From: Macrothele yani | Taxonomy: Eukaryota > Arthropoda > Arachnida > Araneae > Macrothelidae | Assembly: GCA_039090855.1 (NCBI GenBank) | Contig: CM076990.1 | Location: forward strand, 201,257,232-201,321,231 | Length of the DNA stretch: 64,000 nucleotides | Direction: 5' to 3' | Shown here: one piece after another, positions 45,784 through 56,431 of the stretch | How the letters are laid out: each line of letters begins with the position of its first letter | Position numbering within the stretch: position 1 is the first letter of the stretch | Notes under the pieces: model-generated | The model's input: the letters and a program-made list of their open reading frames with translations, nothing else | Databases searched by the model: none | What the model was told of the DNA's origin: nothing | Program-made: the position numbers and the translations under genes

Positions 45784-46932
45784 CACGGATGATCCATTAC
45801 ATTATAACCACCTACCTAATAAGTTGCAGGACCCGTTTTAGATCTCAAAGCAGCGGCCAATCGGCGAGGCATCGATTTGATGAGGTGGCGATAGGTATCC
45901 TGGAGTATCTGGTAGAATAAATGTCAACAGAAGGTCCTCCAGTTCCCGTACATTTCGGGGTGGTGGTGATTAAGCGCGAACCTGCTTTTCCAAGTCGAAC
46001 CACAAAATGTTCGATTGGGTTCATGTCAGGTGAATTTGGAGGCCAGGACATTAAAAGAATGTCACCAGCATGTTCCTCGAACCACTCCTTGACGATTCTG
46101 TCTGTGCGTCATGGCGACTTATTCTGTTGGTAATGACCATCACCAGCAGGGAACACAGTTGCGATGAATAGGTGAATTTGGTACTCAACGATGTTCAGAT
46201 ACCTGACAGCTGTTAGGGATTGTGCTGTTGGGATAATGAGGCCTGAAGTGTCACAAGAAAACATCGCCGACAGCATAACGTCGCCGCCGCCGCTGGCCTG
46301 TTTCCGCCCAACAGTGCATTCAGGTGTCATAGCCTCTGTTGGTAATCGGCGTATCCGCACTTAGCACCAAATCATCCACTGTCCAATCTCGATGAACTTG
46401 AGCCCATGAGTTGTTGGCGATGATGGGCAGTGAGCATGGTTACGTAGGCCATGCGCAGAAGACTGAAATGAACTGTGTGCTGTAACACATTGCCCTGATC
46501 ACCACTGTTGTAGCTGCGGGAGAATTGTCTCACTGTAGCCCTGCGGTCGCTGTGAACAATGCGCGACAGTCTCTGCTCCCCTCTGGCATCAATGAGCTGC
46601 GGACGACGCACGGCTGGACGACGGTTCGTCGTTAGGCCATCTGTGCACCACTTTTGTTATGAGCTCACTACAGCGTCATGTGAACAACCCACAAACCGCA
46701 CCGTTTCCGAGATCGTAGGTCCGAGGCGCCTTGCCGTCACAATTTGTCCTTTATCAAACTCCGAGAAATCGGCAGCTCTTCCCATTCTAACTCCGAGAAC
46801 CGTACTAATCGAAAGCCGGGCCTTGCGTTGTATTTAAACTGTTCTGTGAACTGCACTTGCACCACCGTTCGGTCTCCAGGCGCGCTCGTTTCTCTAGGCT
46901 GAGGGTAGTCATAATGTAAGGGCTCATCGGTG
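45784..46932 (-). mobile_element. Tc1-like transposon, family A, copy A3
   Basis: The ends cacggatgatccattacatt and, on the other strand, caccgatgagcccttacatt match A1 and A2; TA flanks both. The element is inverted relative to A1 and A2. It lies 120 bp inside the left end of family G. Confidence 0.87.
45850..46800 (-). pseudogene. Tc1 transposase, family A, copy A3 (broken)
   Basis: Minus-strand blocks run [73 protein letters not shown] and PPNSPDMNPIEHFVVRLGK, where the Glu is kept. The QDNAP block is damaged (QQNKSP). Frames are limited to about 80 residues. Confidence 0.8.
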
Positions 46933-47002
46933 TATTCTGTAGGTTGTATGCCAGTGTAGTATAAGTTGTGTTCAGCAGCTGTTCGTACTAGCGGTCGGTG
47001 AA

Positions 47003-48235
47003 ATGGGTGACCTCTCAGACTTCCAAAGAAGACAAGTCGTGTGAACACTTTAGCAGAAGCATCTGTAATCATCACAGCCAAATTGTTTGGTGTTTTAAGA
47101 GAAAGTATCCACGGTTAAGACTGCGTACATACAAAGCATGGCAAGACTTCATTGGCAAATGGAATAATGCTCGAAAACTGAGACTGAATGTGAGGGACCG
47201 TCGAACACTGTCAAGGAACCAAACAATACAGAAAAAGTCACAACAGAACACAATATTCACCTGAAAGACCCGGTTTCCACAGAAACAAATCGCAAGGAAC
47301 TTCTGAAAGCCAATATCCATGGAAGAGATGCAAGTGCTAAACTTTAAATCTCAGGAACCAACGCTACAATGCGAAAAAGATGACGTCATGAGTATAAAAC
47401 ATGGACAGCTGATGACAGGAAACGTGTGATATGGTCGTATGAGTCCTCATTTACATTATTCTCAACAGTAGGACGGGGTTTTGTATGGAGAAGCCCCCAA
47501 GGGATGATTTGGGCGGCCATATCTTAGTTTTTCGGCTGGCCCCCATCATTACCCTAATGCTCGAGTTACTGCCAGCGAGTACTTGAATGTTCTAGGTGAT
47601 GAGGTGCATTCTTTTTTTTTTTTTTTTTTTTATTTGAGGTTTAACGACCACCGTGAGCAACTCAATGGGGTATAAGCAGTCACCCGTCCCTAATTTAGGG
47701 TCACTGGTTCCAGGGAAGGGAGAGAGCCAGTGCCGTAAGACAAACACAACATCCATGCCTAACCGGGATTCGAACCCGGACCCCTTACGAACGAATGATC
47801 AGAGGCCAGCGCCTTAGACCACTGCGCCACCGGGGCGGCGATGAGGTGCATTCTATGATCCAAAAGTTGTTTCCCAACAATGAAACCACTTTTCAAGATG
47901 ATAATGCGCTCATACACCCAGACAAAACAGTTCAGTCTTGGTTTGAGAAGCACCAAGACGAACTTCAACATTTGCCCTGACCAGCTCAACCACCTGATTT
48001 GAATACCATTGAACCACTGTGGAAAGTTTCAGAGGGCAGAGTGAGAAGCAGAATCCCTCCTACAACATCTCTGAAGTAATTGGCTGATGTTCTGGTCGAC
48101 AAATGATATAACATTCCACTCTAGGTTATTCAAAAGCCGTATAAATCTATTCCAAGAAGGTTGAAAGCTGTATAAAAGGACCAACACCTTATTAATAAGG
48201 CCTATTTCGTAGATGTTCACATTATTTTGTCCAAC
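47003..48235 (+). pseudogene. Tc1 transposase, family G (broken, SINE-interrupted)
   Basis: The start MGDLSDFQRRQVV is followed by a stop, then LAEASVIITAKLFGVLRESI (HTH). After the SINE the frame gives FPNNETTFQDDNALIHPDKT (second Asp) with WFEKHQDELQHLP, then PPDLNTIEPLW (Glu kept). Stops throughout. Confidence 0.75.
47613..47839 (-). mobile_element. tRNA-derived SINE, main family, complete copy
   Basis: The minus-strand copy has poly(A), the body and both Pol III boxes (gggttcgaacccgg, tggcgcagtgg on the other strand). A perfect 15-bp duplication gatgaggtgcattct flanks it (47598-47612 and 47840-47854). With copy 4074 it is the youngest looking member. Confidence 0.92.
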
Positions 48236-48254
48236 CCCTGTACGTGTCTGAACA

Positions 48255-48437
48255 ATGAAGGATTGCAAAATATTTCATTGCGGTCGATGAAGATGTGTGT
48301 ATCAAAGATGCAACGAACAATGTACGCGAGTTCGTTACTTTGAAGACATCGGGAGAAAATGGTTCGGTTGAGGAAGCATCTGATGTATTTGTTGATGAGG
48401 TGGGGGATTTTTTAAAAACGCTGTAAAGCGTAGTGAA
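48255..48437 (+). pseudogene. Tigger transposase C-terminal remnant
   Basis: The open reading KYFIAVDEDVCIKDATNN followed by VREFVTLKTSGENG and a stop after FLKTL resembles the acidic C terminus of Tigger-type proteins (an F-x-x-V-D-x-D-V motif). The part before the family G insertion (45545-45660) may be the preceding exon sequence. No DDE core is left. Confidence 0.4.
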
Positions 48438-48525
48438 GGGTAACAAAAGATGTTAGAAGTTTTATGTAAATAGCACTATTGGATTAGCACTGTTGAAGAA
48501 TTTAAAAAGGCACTTAATGTTATCC

Positions 48526-48690
48526 ATTCAGTCTGGTCCGATTCTTGGCGATTTTGTAGGCTGAGTCTCTCCATGCCTTCCGATCTTGGACTCTCCTTCA
48601 GCTGTTCAATGTCCATCCTAGCATTCATTTTGATTGTGTCTACCAACGTGTTCTTTGTCGTCCTCGTCTTCTAATATTACACGTACATGT
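48526..48690 (-). pseudogene. LINE reverse transcriptase C-terminal remnant
   Basis: On the minus strand the codons run RRGRQRTRW, then in a nearby frame IKMNARMDIEQLKESVQDRK and AWRDSAYKIAKNRTRLNG. This is the conserved C-terminal end of endonuclease-RT proteins (QDR.WR ... TRLN). It is a 5'-truncated LINE tail of a clade different from R1. Confidence 0.6.
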
Positions 48691-48704
48691 TTAATGGGAA
48701 GTTT

Positions 48705-50120
48705 TCAGCACATCTTTTGTAAAACGATTGTGCTTATGTTACCGGCCCGTCCTCTGTGGACACTCTATCTTTGCAACTATTAGTCCAATTTGAAAAATTC
48801 TTTTTGCTTTGGAAAGCTTGAAATATGTGAATGATAATCCTTTACTTAGATTTTTTGTACCTAGCACAATTTCGCCGCTAGAGGGTGTAAATGCAGATGA
48901 TATGGAATTCAAAATGCATTTCATTCCATATATTTGCTGCTAAACATCCGATTGAGGGAAAAAAATTACCTTTCGACTCCATTTATATCGAAGACTGTTT
49001 TAGGTAGTCACTTTGTCAAGCTACCTATAGATTTTTTGCTAGGGGCGTGAAAGTAAATTGCGTTTTCTCCGATATCTGGGATTCTAAAAGTCCGATTTGA
49101 AAAATTCTTTTTGCGGCTGATACAGCTCCTAATGGGATTTTTTTGCATATAATTTATAATTTTTGGTAAAAATGGTTCGTCAACCAGGGGGCGTAGGTGT
49201 TAATTTCTGCTTTTAATGTGTTTGCAGTAAAATCTCAGCTTCTAAAATCTCGATTGAAAAATTCGTTCGTAGACCTATAGCACTCACGTCGTAAAACCTT
49301 TTCGGAATTCTATTTTCTTCTTAAAACAATTCATTATTTCTCTGCCAGTGGCGTAGATATATATCTCATTTTTGTCAATATCTCTGCTTCTAAGAGTCCG
49401 ATTTGAAAAATTCCTTCTTCGTTGGATAGAGTTTCCGGAGAAAAATGTTTTTCATAGACTTTCCGCTAAGGAGCGTTAAGATAAATTGCGTTTCCCCCGA
49501 TATATCTGCTTGTAAAACTCCAATTTGAAATATTCTTCCTGTATCGCATAAAACTCCTGATGGGAAATGTTTTGCATTTCTAATATTTGGTAACGAATGG
49601 TTTGGTCACTAGGGGACGTAAGCGTTAGTTTCTTCTTTAGATGTACTTGCAGCTCCTGAAAACTCCAATGAAAAAAAAAATATCGTGGACCGATATTGCT
49701 CACATCAAAAAACCTTTTGAGAATACTTTCTTGTTAAAATAATGCATGGCTTTTCCGCCAGGGGGCGTAGATACATATCTTATTTTTGTCGATATCTCTG
49801 CTTCTAAGAGTCCAATTCGGAAAATTCTTGCTTTGTTAGAGAGCGTTTCCGCTGCGAAACGTTTCTCATACAACTTCAAAATTTTCTTAACGCCCAAGTC
49901 TGCCATCAGACGGCTTAAGTTCACGTTTCCGTTTACAGTAGTATCTGCGGAACTAAAAACCCAACTGAAAAACTTTTTTCTTCGGTCAGATACCACAGTT
50001 TTCCATACTGGTTCCATTCACTTTGAATAGCTTTGATAAATTTAACTCGCCTGAGAACGGATTCAAAAGACGTGCTCATCAGAGCCGAAAATTCGATGTC
50101 ATCTTTCTTGTTTGTATTGT
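48705..50120 (-). mobile_element. Large ~150-bp-monomer repeat, copy U2 (minus orientation)
   Basis: Seven boxes lie at about 48873, 49035, 49181, 49343, 49462, 49603 and 49754. They follow the same trimeric order as U1 reversed. The terminal hairpin is at 48707-48734 and tcag (ctga inverted) at 48705. The 5' block (aaaagacgtgct at 50065-50076, ccgaaaattcgatgtcatctttcttg) matches U1 base by base with few changes. Confidence 0.7.
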
Positions 50121-50206
50121 GAGCTTAGTTGGGCTCAGAAGTCAACCTCCTGAATAGCGGACAAATGTTGAAATCCCAAGGTGTCAGCTATTCAGAGGTT
50201 TTCCTG

Positions 50207-52312
50207 TATGTAGTTTAGACACAAAAGGGAATTAATCTATACCTTTTTCATGACCACATTTCCCGAAATTCCAATTCCGTGTTTTGCTCACGACATACCG
50301 AGTCACTCTTTGTATCGAATCTGTTACGGTCTCTAAAGTTAAAGGTAATATTTCTAATAAATGTTAGCTGTTTAAAAAATAATTTCATTGAGATCTTTTC
50401 CTGAGCTTTCTTCATTTTGTTTTATCGATTTAGAATTTTTGGAAAATGGTTTCTGCAACGAAGTACTTAGAAAATGGGCACTGTTCTATGCTGCAGTATG
50501 TACGTATGTATTTTCTTGTTTTTCCCAAATTCGTCTTAATTAAGACGAATCTGGGGTGAATCTGGATTTGAATAATACTACACTATTTTTTTCCTTACTT
50601 TTTTTCTGTACAAAGATAATTTTTTGTCCTAGATGAAACGATTAAAAAAGTGAATGACGATATATGAACTCGCAATTTTTTAAGGAGAATTATTAATGCT
50701 CTTGCCATTGTTCTGTGCCAGAAAGATAAGACTGTTTTAAAACATGTATAGACATATATCATTCCCCTAGACAGTGTACTCGTAACAAAGCGGAAATTCG
50801 ATCCAGCCTCCCGTGAATTACAAAATTTAAAATCGAATTAGCATACAGCAGGCCATGGAAATCGGCAGATGCGGAAGGAAGGGAAAAAGTTTTCGTGATC
50901 TTCACTTAAAAACACGTGTTCGTCGCAGAAAAACACAAATTAAAAATTTTGCCTGTTCTTTTCGTGATCTTGGGGGAACATAACCGACATCTGTTCAGAA
51001 CTGTTTCTGCATCTGTTTGTTGTACGCAACAGAGAGGGAGAGTATTTGATCGGACGCTGCCGAGCTCCCCATAGCGCACGAGCGCCGAACGGAATCAATC
51101 CTCAACAAAATATCACCTGCGCTGTTTCCTCCCAGCATATCTTGCGTTCAACGAGAGGGTCATAAATTATTCTGGGGGTGATGTTCGACACGACTTGTTC
51201 GTCCCTTGAAAAGTACGGGAGATTCTTAAGCAAAAAGTTTTCTCGCATGCCTGCTTGCCTTCGAAATACTTTCCTTTGTGTGCAAGGGATTTGCTCAAAA
51301 CTAACAAAGAAACCTGAAACTGTTTCCTTTGTGCTCATCTTTGCGCAGTAAAAAAAAAAAAAAAAAAGGAATCTCGAATTTTTCAGGTAAGTAGAACCTG
51401 CTAGAGTGATGCGACTCTGTTCAAAAATAAAAGCAATTTCTCTTGCCTTGTGCCAAAGAAATGAGAAATGAAATATAAAAATTTTGTTCTGTATCAGGTT
51501 TTCTTCCTCATCCATACATCAGTTTTTATCCATTTTTAATACACGGATACCTGCAAAATAATAAGTAATATACTATTCACACGATCAGGTTTTAGCTACT
51601 TGTGTAAGAAGGAAAATATATACATATAATTAAATAAAATAGGCTGAGAAATGTAACTTCAGCGATTAAAGAATTTTGAGTTAGTATAAAAATATGCTAA
51701 CTGCATTGGAACATTTTTTAAGCAAAGGCCATTATATAAAAAGTTATCATGTAACTATGCAAATGAAATATATATATCTCCATTCAAAGTGACGAAACCA
51801 ATGAATTTCATGCATCTGAATTTCCGGATGGTACAATTTTCTCGGTTTTGGTTCAAATCCCGATATCTTACATTTGTTCTTACAGATCAAGTGAGCTTGT
51901 TCTTTTACTTCCAATTGTTCTAAATTCGGAAGTTGTTCCTTTTAGTGATCTTCCATTCTCATAGAACCGTTCTGGAAAAAAATAAAAAATAAATGAACCC
52001 ATATAGTTGTAGGAATTTCAGCATATGATATTTTAAACATACCGAATACAACTCTCCCTCCCCATCCAAATTATTTATTTAAAGAAGAACATAATTCCAT
52101 TCCAGCAAATGTTGAATTTATACGCGTAATTAGGTATAGTGCCAGAGTCTGCCTCTATGACTACATACAAAAGTTGTTTTTTTCGATGCATGACTGCAAG
52201 CAGGGCCAGATCCAGAAGCTTACCCTAACCCATGGGAGAAAGGCGGGTTGGTCCGACCTAAAAAAAACGCGAGAGTTTTTGTGTAAGGGTCACATACACA
52301 CACGCACACACA
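50207..52312. other. No gene recognised
   Basis: AT-rich. The longest frame (51102-51515, minus, 137 residues) includes a poly(F) run from a poly(A) tract and shows no domain. Confidence 0.4.
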
Positions 52313-52925
52313 CACTGCTCAAACTAATTAGGAAAGAATGTGATTTTGGCGACATTATGCAATCCAGTCGTGTGATATCTTACCGAAATGTGGAAAACGC
52401 ATGTCGAGTGTGACGAATCATGCATATCCTTACGCAAATTAGCGTGTGTGACGTCAGAATATATAAATTACAGATTGGGATAAAAACGGAGATTTCCTGG
52501 GAGTTCCCTTATTCGGCCGAGTTTACCGAGTGACATTTCGCTTCTTGAAGTCTTTGGTTCAAACGTGTCGCAATAGCATGATTTACCGGAATCAACGGCG
52601 TGGAGAGCTTTTGGCAAGCTGGAAGCAGGTTAGACACAGCGGGTAGTAGCAAAAGCCATCGGAGTGTCGCGAAGTGTCATTTCCCGACTGTGGACACGAT
52701 TCCAGGGCACGAAAAGTGTTCGAGGAAGGCATGATTAAGGCCGTCCACGAGCAGCTACAGCAAGGGACGATAGTTATCTATTGTTAACAGTCCGTCGGAA
52801 CAGGCTGCAAAATGGTACTCAGCTCCAGCGAGAGCTTCTGGTGTCAATAGGACGCAGGTTGTCAACTGCAGGACGATTTCCCGCGGACATAAGGCAGGAC
52901 GATTTCCCGCGGACATAAGCTACAC
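52313..52925 (+). pseudogene. Tc1-like transposase, 5' half only
   Basis: The likely left end cactgctcaaactaattaggaaa starts a Tc1-like element. Coding reads MIYRNQRRGELLASWKQ, then AVAKAIGVSRSVISRLWTRF (HTH) and RPRAATARDDSYLLLTVRRN, ending near the second HTH. The catalytic half is absent. It meets an unrelated transposase in opposite orientation at about 52925. Confidence 0.65.
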
Positions 52926-53868
52926 ATTCCGGTCAGCGTTATTACCGCGTCGGACTGCCTCGTGCTCGGATACATGCGGTGGTACAGTCCGGCACAAAGT
53001 CAGAGAGACGCTGTATGTTATCCTAGGACAGACTGGCCCAAACTTCTTGCAACTGACGCTGTAAATCACGAACACTGGGACATGGGAAAAGCTGGCGTCT
53101 CATCTGACCCCACACGTGCTCGACAGTCGAGAGATCAGGAGATCTGAAAGGCCACGGAAGCGTCGAAGAATGACGTAGACAGTCCTGAGAAACTCGAGCC
53201 ATGTGCAGACAGGCGTTATCTTGTTGGAAAATGGCTCCTGCCGCCCCGCCAGGAAAGGCAGCAAATGGAGCCGTAGGATCTCCTACAGGTATCGCTGGGC
53301 TGTCAACGTCCCTCGGATCACTGCGAGGGAAATCTGGCTGTCATACGCGATGGCTTCCCAGACCATCACGCCTGCAGTTCGGGACGTGTGCCGCTGTACA
53401 GTGAGGTTGGGATTGTAGCTCTCACCTGCAGTCCTCCACACTCTGACACGGTGGTCGTCCGTTCCCATACAGAAGCGAGATTCGTCGCTGAACACTATAC
53501 GTCGCCAGTCCGTAGCATTCCACATTACTCGCTGCTGAAACCACTGCAATCGACGCCGAAGATGGTCAGGTGTTAATGGCAGAAAACGTAAGGGCCGTCG
53601 AGAGTGCAGATTCGCCTCTTCCAGGCGTCTGGAAATGGTTCTGGCTGACACAGGAGTCCTTTGTACAGCGGCCACATGTCTCTGGTTATTGGACAAGGAC
53701 ATCGTCGCATCTGTGCGTGCCGCTCTCACGATCCCACGGTCATCTCTGCTGGTGGTGTCTGGGTCGGCCAGAGCCAGTCCGCCATGTCTGGGTGCCTTCC
53801 CGTGTTCATTGGTCCCAACACGATCGTACTGCACTGTCCGACTGGCCCAAATGGCGGCCGATCTAACT
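52925..53868 (-). pseudogene. Tc1-like transposase, family E (frameshifted)
   Basis: The minus-strand frame 53283-53834 gives SARTISRRLEEANLHSRRPL, LRRRLQWFQQRVMWNATDWR, IVFSDESRFCMGTDDHRVRV (first Asp) and GVMVWEAIAYDSQISLAVIR. The second Asp block and the Glu block follow in shifted frames (FSNKITP, SPDLSTVE-like at about 53105-53125). No TIR was found on the 5' side. Confidence 0.7.
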
Positions 53869-53875
53869 TCCTTGG

Positions 53876-54100
53876 TTCTAAAACCTTTTCCAGCTCGGAA
53901 TCAATTAATTTTAGTTCTGTTGATTTTTCCATTCAGATGTTCTAAAAGTTCTTCAAGATTATCTACATCCACCTCAGTTAGTATAAGTTCCACTTCCCAT
54001 ATCTTAACAATTTTTGTAACGGAAGCTGTCATTACGCAGCATTTCTGCTTCAGTCTAGCTCTACTTTCTTCTGTCATTTTCGTTCGAAACAATATATGAT
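53876..54100 (-). pseudogene. Possible BEL/Pao-type Gag N-terminal fragment
   Basis: On the minus strand TASVTKIVKIWEVEL, DVDNLEELLEHLN and, after a frame change, LIDSELEKVLEPRK form an acidic heptad-rich segment like the N terminus of Pao Gag proteins. It is short, so the call is tentative. Confidence 0.35.
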
Positions 54101-54309
54101 TCGTCAACAAACGGAATTATTCTATCGGTTACATAATTCTGTTCCTATATGTTCAAAATGCCTCAACTCAGTATCCGGGCAGGGATGCCATTATGATACG
54201 TCATAAGTTCGCTTGAATCAGGCCTCTTACCTGCCATCTAATATTATGAACTACGACTCTTGTATATCCCAGGGCTCAAGGATGATTGAACCAGCCGACA
54301 ACAGCACCT

Positions 54310-54861
54310 TGTAACGTATACTCTATATTCACTTTCCTTTTGATTTTACTATCTCTGGTTATTTTATTTTACTATGTAAATTATCTTCCTACTGAACGAA
54401 ATATTATTTCACCCCGCTGAATGAGATCTGGCAATGAGTGTAAGTCATGACGTGGTGGTAGCTCGTATATAGGCGCGTTCATCGAGAAGTAGAGGGTTGT
54501 GTAGTTGTTGCGTTGGAGTTGAGGGTTGTGTTGGTTGCGTTGTAGTTGTGTTGTTGCGTTGGAGTTGTGTTGTTATGTAGTAGTGATATATGAGTGCCTT
54601 AGTTGACCAGGAGTCTTCATAATAAACAAGTTGTTCTGTAAGTTCAGTCTTTCTCAATTCTTAGTTTTGTCAGACCTCTGTCTGGCTGTTAGGTTTATGA
54701 CTTTGATTACTTAATATAAATAACCAGCGTTGAGACTTTGTTTAAGTTCATAATTAACGAGTAACAACACCCTTTTGGGAATTCATTATTTTGAAGCGTA
54801 GAGCATTATTCATTCATAATAATTAGCTTAGCAAAAAGATAAACAAAGCTAATTCATTATA
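54310..54861 (+). repeat. 5' LTR
   Basis: It begins tgtaacgtat and ends cattcattata-like (aattcattata), so the 3' dinucleotide is TA instead of CA. A TATATA box lies at about 54466 and an AATAAA signal at about 54620, which suits promoter and polyadenylation functions. A GTTGTGTT-rich stretch (54486-54575) is repetitive. Confidence 0.93.
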
Positions 54862-54863
54862 AT

Positions 54864-54881
54864 TGGCGCCCGAACTTTTCT
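54864..54881 (+). other. Primer-binding site
   Basis: tggcgcccgaacttttct starts two bases after the LTR and is complementary to a tRNA 3' end as in many retroelements. The primer tRNA was not determined. Confidence 0.8.
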
Positions 54882-54910
54882 CGAACACGAGATCTTGACT
54901 ATTATTACCC

Positions 54911-56071
54911 ATGGCTTCCTTACCTGAGACAACTGCAAATTTCCACCTTCCGGCAAGTCTCGAGGGTAATGGTGTTTGTTTGGACAATTTGTACGAAGCC
55001 TGTGGCTCTGACTTGGATATGAATAATCTACACGTACCCAAGCATTCTTCACCATCTCGTAATGCACCAGCTTCTTATCACTCTGAGTCGCGGGTCGTAG
55101 CTGAGGGAATTCAATCCTCTCAGCGAAGCAGAATGCTTGCCCATTTCGTGCCGCATGCAGGAACAATTTATTTCAATGGTTTGGAGGGGTCTTTAAAGTT
55201 CCTCGAAGATCTGGAAGACCATTTTGATTTATATAATATTCCGGAAGACTGCAAGGTCCAAATTGCCGGAACTTGCTTGAGGGATACCGCCAAGACCTGG
55301 TATCGGCAGTGGCGAGGGTCGAACCCGGATTCTCATTATGAGAATTTCCGAGCAGAATTCTTGGAGGTCTTTCCTTTCGGCCTCAGTCGAGCTAGCCTTG
55401 CTCAACAGCTGTTTTCTCGTCAGCAGGGTCCCAATGATAGCCCTGTTGCATTTGCGTTGGAAACTACACGCCTATATAATCTATGGGATCCACATGCCAG
55501 TCATGTTGACATGTTGGATACCCTCGTACAGCAGCTCGACCCATTCTTACAAGATTTTCTTGAGGTTCGACACCCTACCACTATTCATGAATGCCTTCGC
55601 CTCATACGCACGTATGAAGAGCGACATGGCAAACATGCTTCAACTCACCATGCTCGGGCACCCCGCGAGGCTTATTACGAAAACCCTCAGCGGCATAATA
55701 GACAAAACTTTCAGCGCGAGCATACACACGTGCCCACCCAAGCTTCATACGTTCCACCACACAGAAGAGTGGCGAACCAGCAACGAGTTTCGGAGCAAGC
55801 TACGGGGTATCGTCATAATGCACAGTATGCTCGACCCCGTTCCACTCAGCAGCATTCGGAACGTTATCATGCTCAGGGCAATAATAATTTTTCTGCCCGT
55901 GCTGAGGGCGGACGTAACGAAAATGAAAATCTCAACAGACACGCGGAGTTCCCGACGCAGGGTGCACGCAATTTTCCTTATCGTGAAAATTTTCCCGATA
56001 CCCGGCAGGGTCGAGGTTTCCGACCACATGATAACACCACCAGAATTCCTTTAAACTTCCACGGGAAGTAG
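54911..56071 (+). CDS. gag: Gag polyprotein of the gypsy element
   Basis: The 386-residue frame begins with the first ATG after the primer-binding site. Residues ~75-245 form a retrotransposon Gag capsid region, with FNGLEGSLKFLEDLEDHF, TAKTWYRQWRGS and FLEVFPFGLSR. The C-terminal 130 residues are rich in Arg, Asn, Gln and His (RHNAQYARPRSTQQHSER) and probably bind RNA. No CCHC zinc knuckle is present. The frame ends with TAG, and the same frame then continues open into the protease. Gag forms the virus-like particle in the cytoplasm. Confidence 0.9.
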   Translation: MASLPETTANFHLPASLEGNGVCLDNLYEACGSDLDMNNLHVPKHSSPSRNAPASYHSESRVVAEGIQSSQRSRMLAHFVPHAGTIYFNGLEGSLKFLEDLEDHFDLYNIPEDCKVQIAGTCLRDTAKTWYRQWRGSNPDSHYENFRAEFLEVFPFGLSRASLAQQLFSRQQGPNDSPVAFALETTRLYNLWDPHASHVDMLDTLVQQLDPFLQDFLEVRHPTTIHECLRLIRTYEERHGKHASTHHARAPREAYYENPQRHNRQNFQREHTHVPTQASYVPPHRRVANQQRVSEQATGYRHNAQYARPRSTQQHSERYHAQGNNNFSARAEGGRNENENLNRHAEFPTQGARNFPYRENFPDTRQGRGFRPHDNTTRIPLNFHGK

Positions 56072-56431
56072 ACGAAGGAGTCGGTCCTGCTTCCTGATAC
56101 CAAACATCCTGACCCTAAAACAGTATTAGTGACTGTTCAAACTCCTCAGTTGCCTGATGTATTCTTGACACTTGAAGACATTATTGTCGAGACAAAGTTC
56201 GACACTGGGTCTGAGATATCAGCCCTAAATACAAAGTTTTGCAATGATGTTTTTTCTGCAATACATGTTCAGCCTGCAACGCAGTATTTGCGAGGTGCAA
56301 ATAACGAAATCTTCAGTATCGCAGGAACTGTCACATTATCTTTAGGGCTGGGGAAAAGCTCGTTTTACACATTCTTTCCTGCTTATAGACGAGCTACCCG
56401 TGAAATGTCTCATGGGTATGTACTTTATTAA
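56072..56431 (+). CDS. Protease region of the gypsy element (after in-frame TAG)
   Basis: Directly after the gag stop the same frame reads TKESVLLPDTKHPDPKTVLV and reaches FDTGSEIS, the aspartic-protease active site, at about 56200. At about 56360 the family-typical continuation (DELPVKCLMGMYFINKF) lies one frame over, in the pol frame. The last ~20 residues of this frame are therefore off-frame. Either a +1 shift is used or a base was gained in the protease. Confidence 0.75.
   Translation, partial: TKESVLLPDTKHPDPKTVLVTVQTPQLPDVFLTLEDIIVETKFDTGSEISALNTKFCNDVFSAIHVQPATQYLRGANNEIFSIAGTVTLSLGLGKSSFYTFFPAYRRATREMSHGYVLY

Larger units (their letters stand above)
45661..48240 (+). mobile_element. 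Tc1-like transposon, family G, hosting A3 and a SINE
   Basis: The ends caggggttggataaaataat gtgaaca and, on the other strand, caggggttggacaaaataat gtgaaca are nearly perfect inverted repeats flanked by TA. Removing A3 (45784-46932) and the SINE leaves about 1.2 kb, the normal size. Confidence 0.88.
44135..50206 (+). mobile_element. pogo/Tigger-like element, heavily nested
   Basis: The left end cagtaaaacatccttaacga with actccgaatagcggac, and the right end, on the other strand caggaaaacctctgaatagc, have the typical pogo/Tigger terminal style. TA flanks both. A hAT-like element, a Tc1 (itself hosting a Tc1 and a SINE), a LINE tail and a copy of the large repeat fill most of it. About 0.9 kb of Tigger sequence remains. 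Confidence 0.55.

Noticed and set aside
51102..51515. 137-residue open frame on the minus strand
   Set aside because: It contains a phenylalanine run from a poly(A) tract and shows no domain, relatives or gene context.
54445..54657. 70-residue threonine-rich frame, repeated at 61326-61544
   Set aside because: It is the antisense of the GTTGTGTT-rich part of both LTRs.
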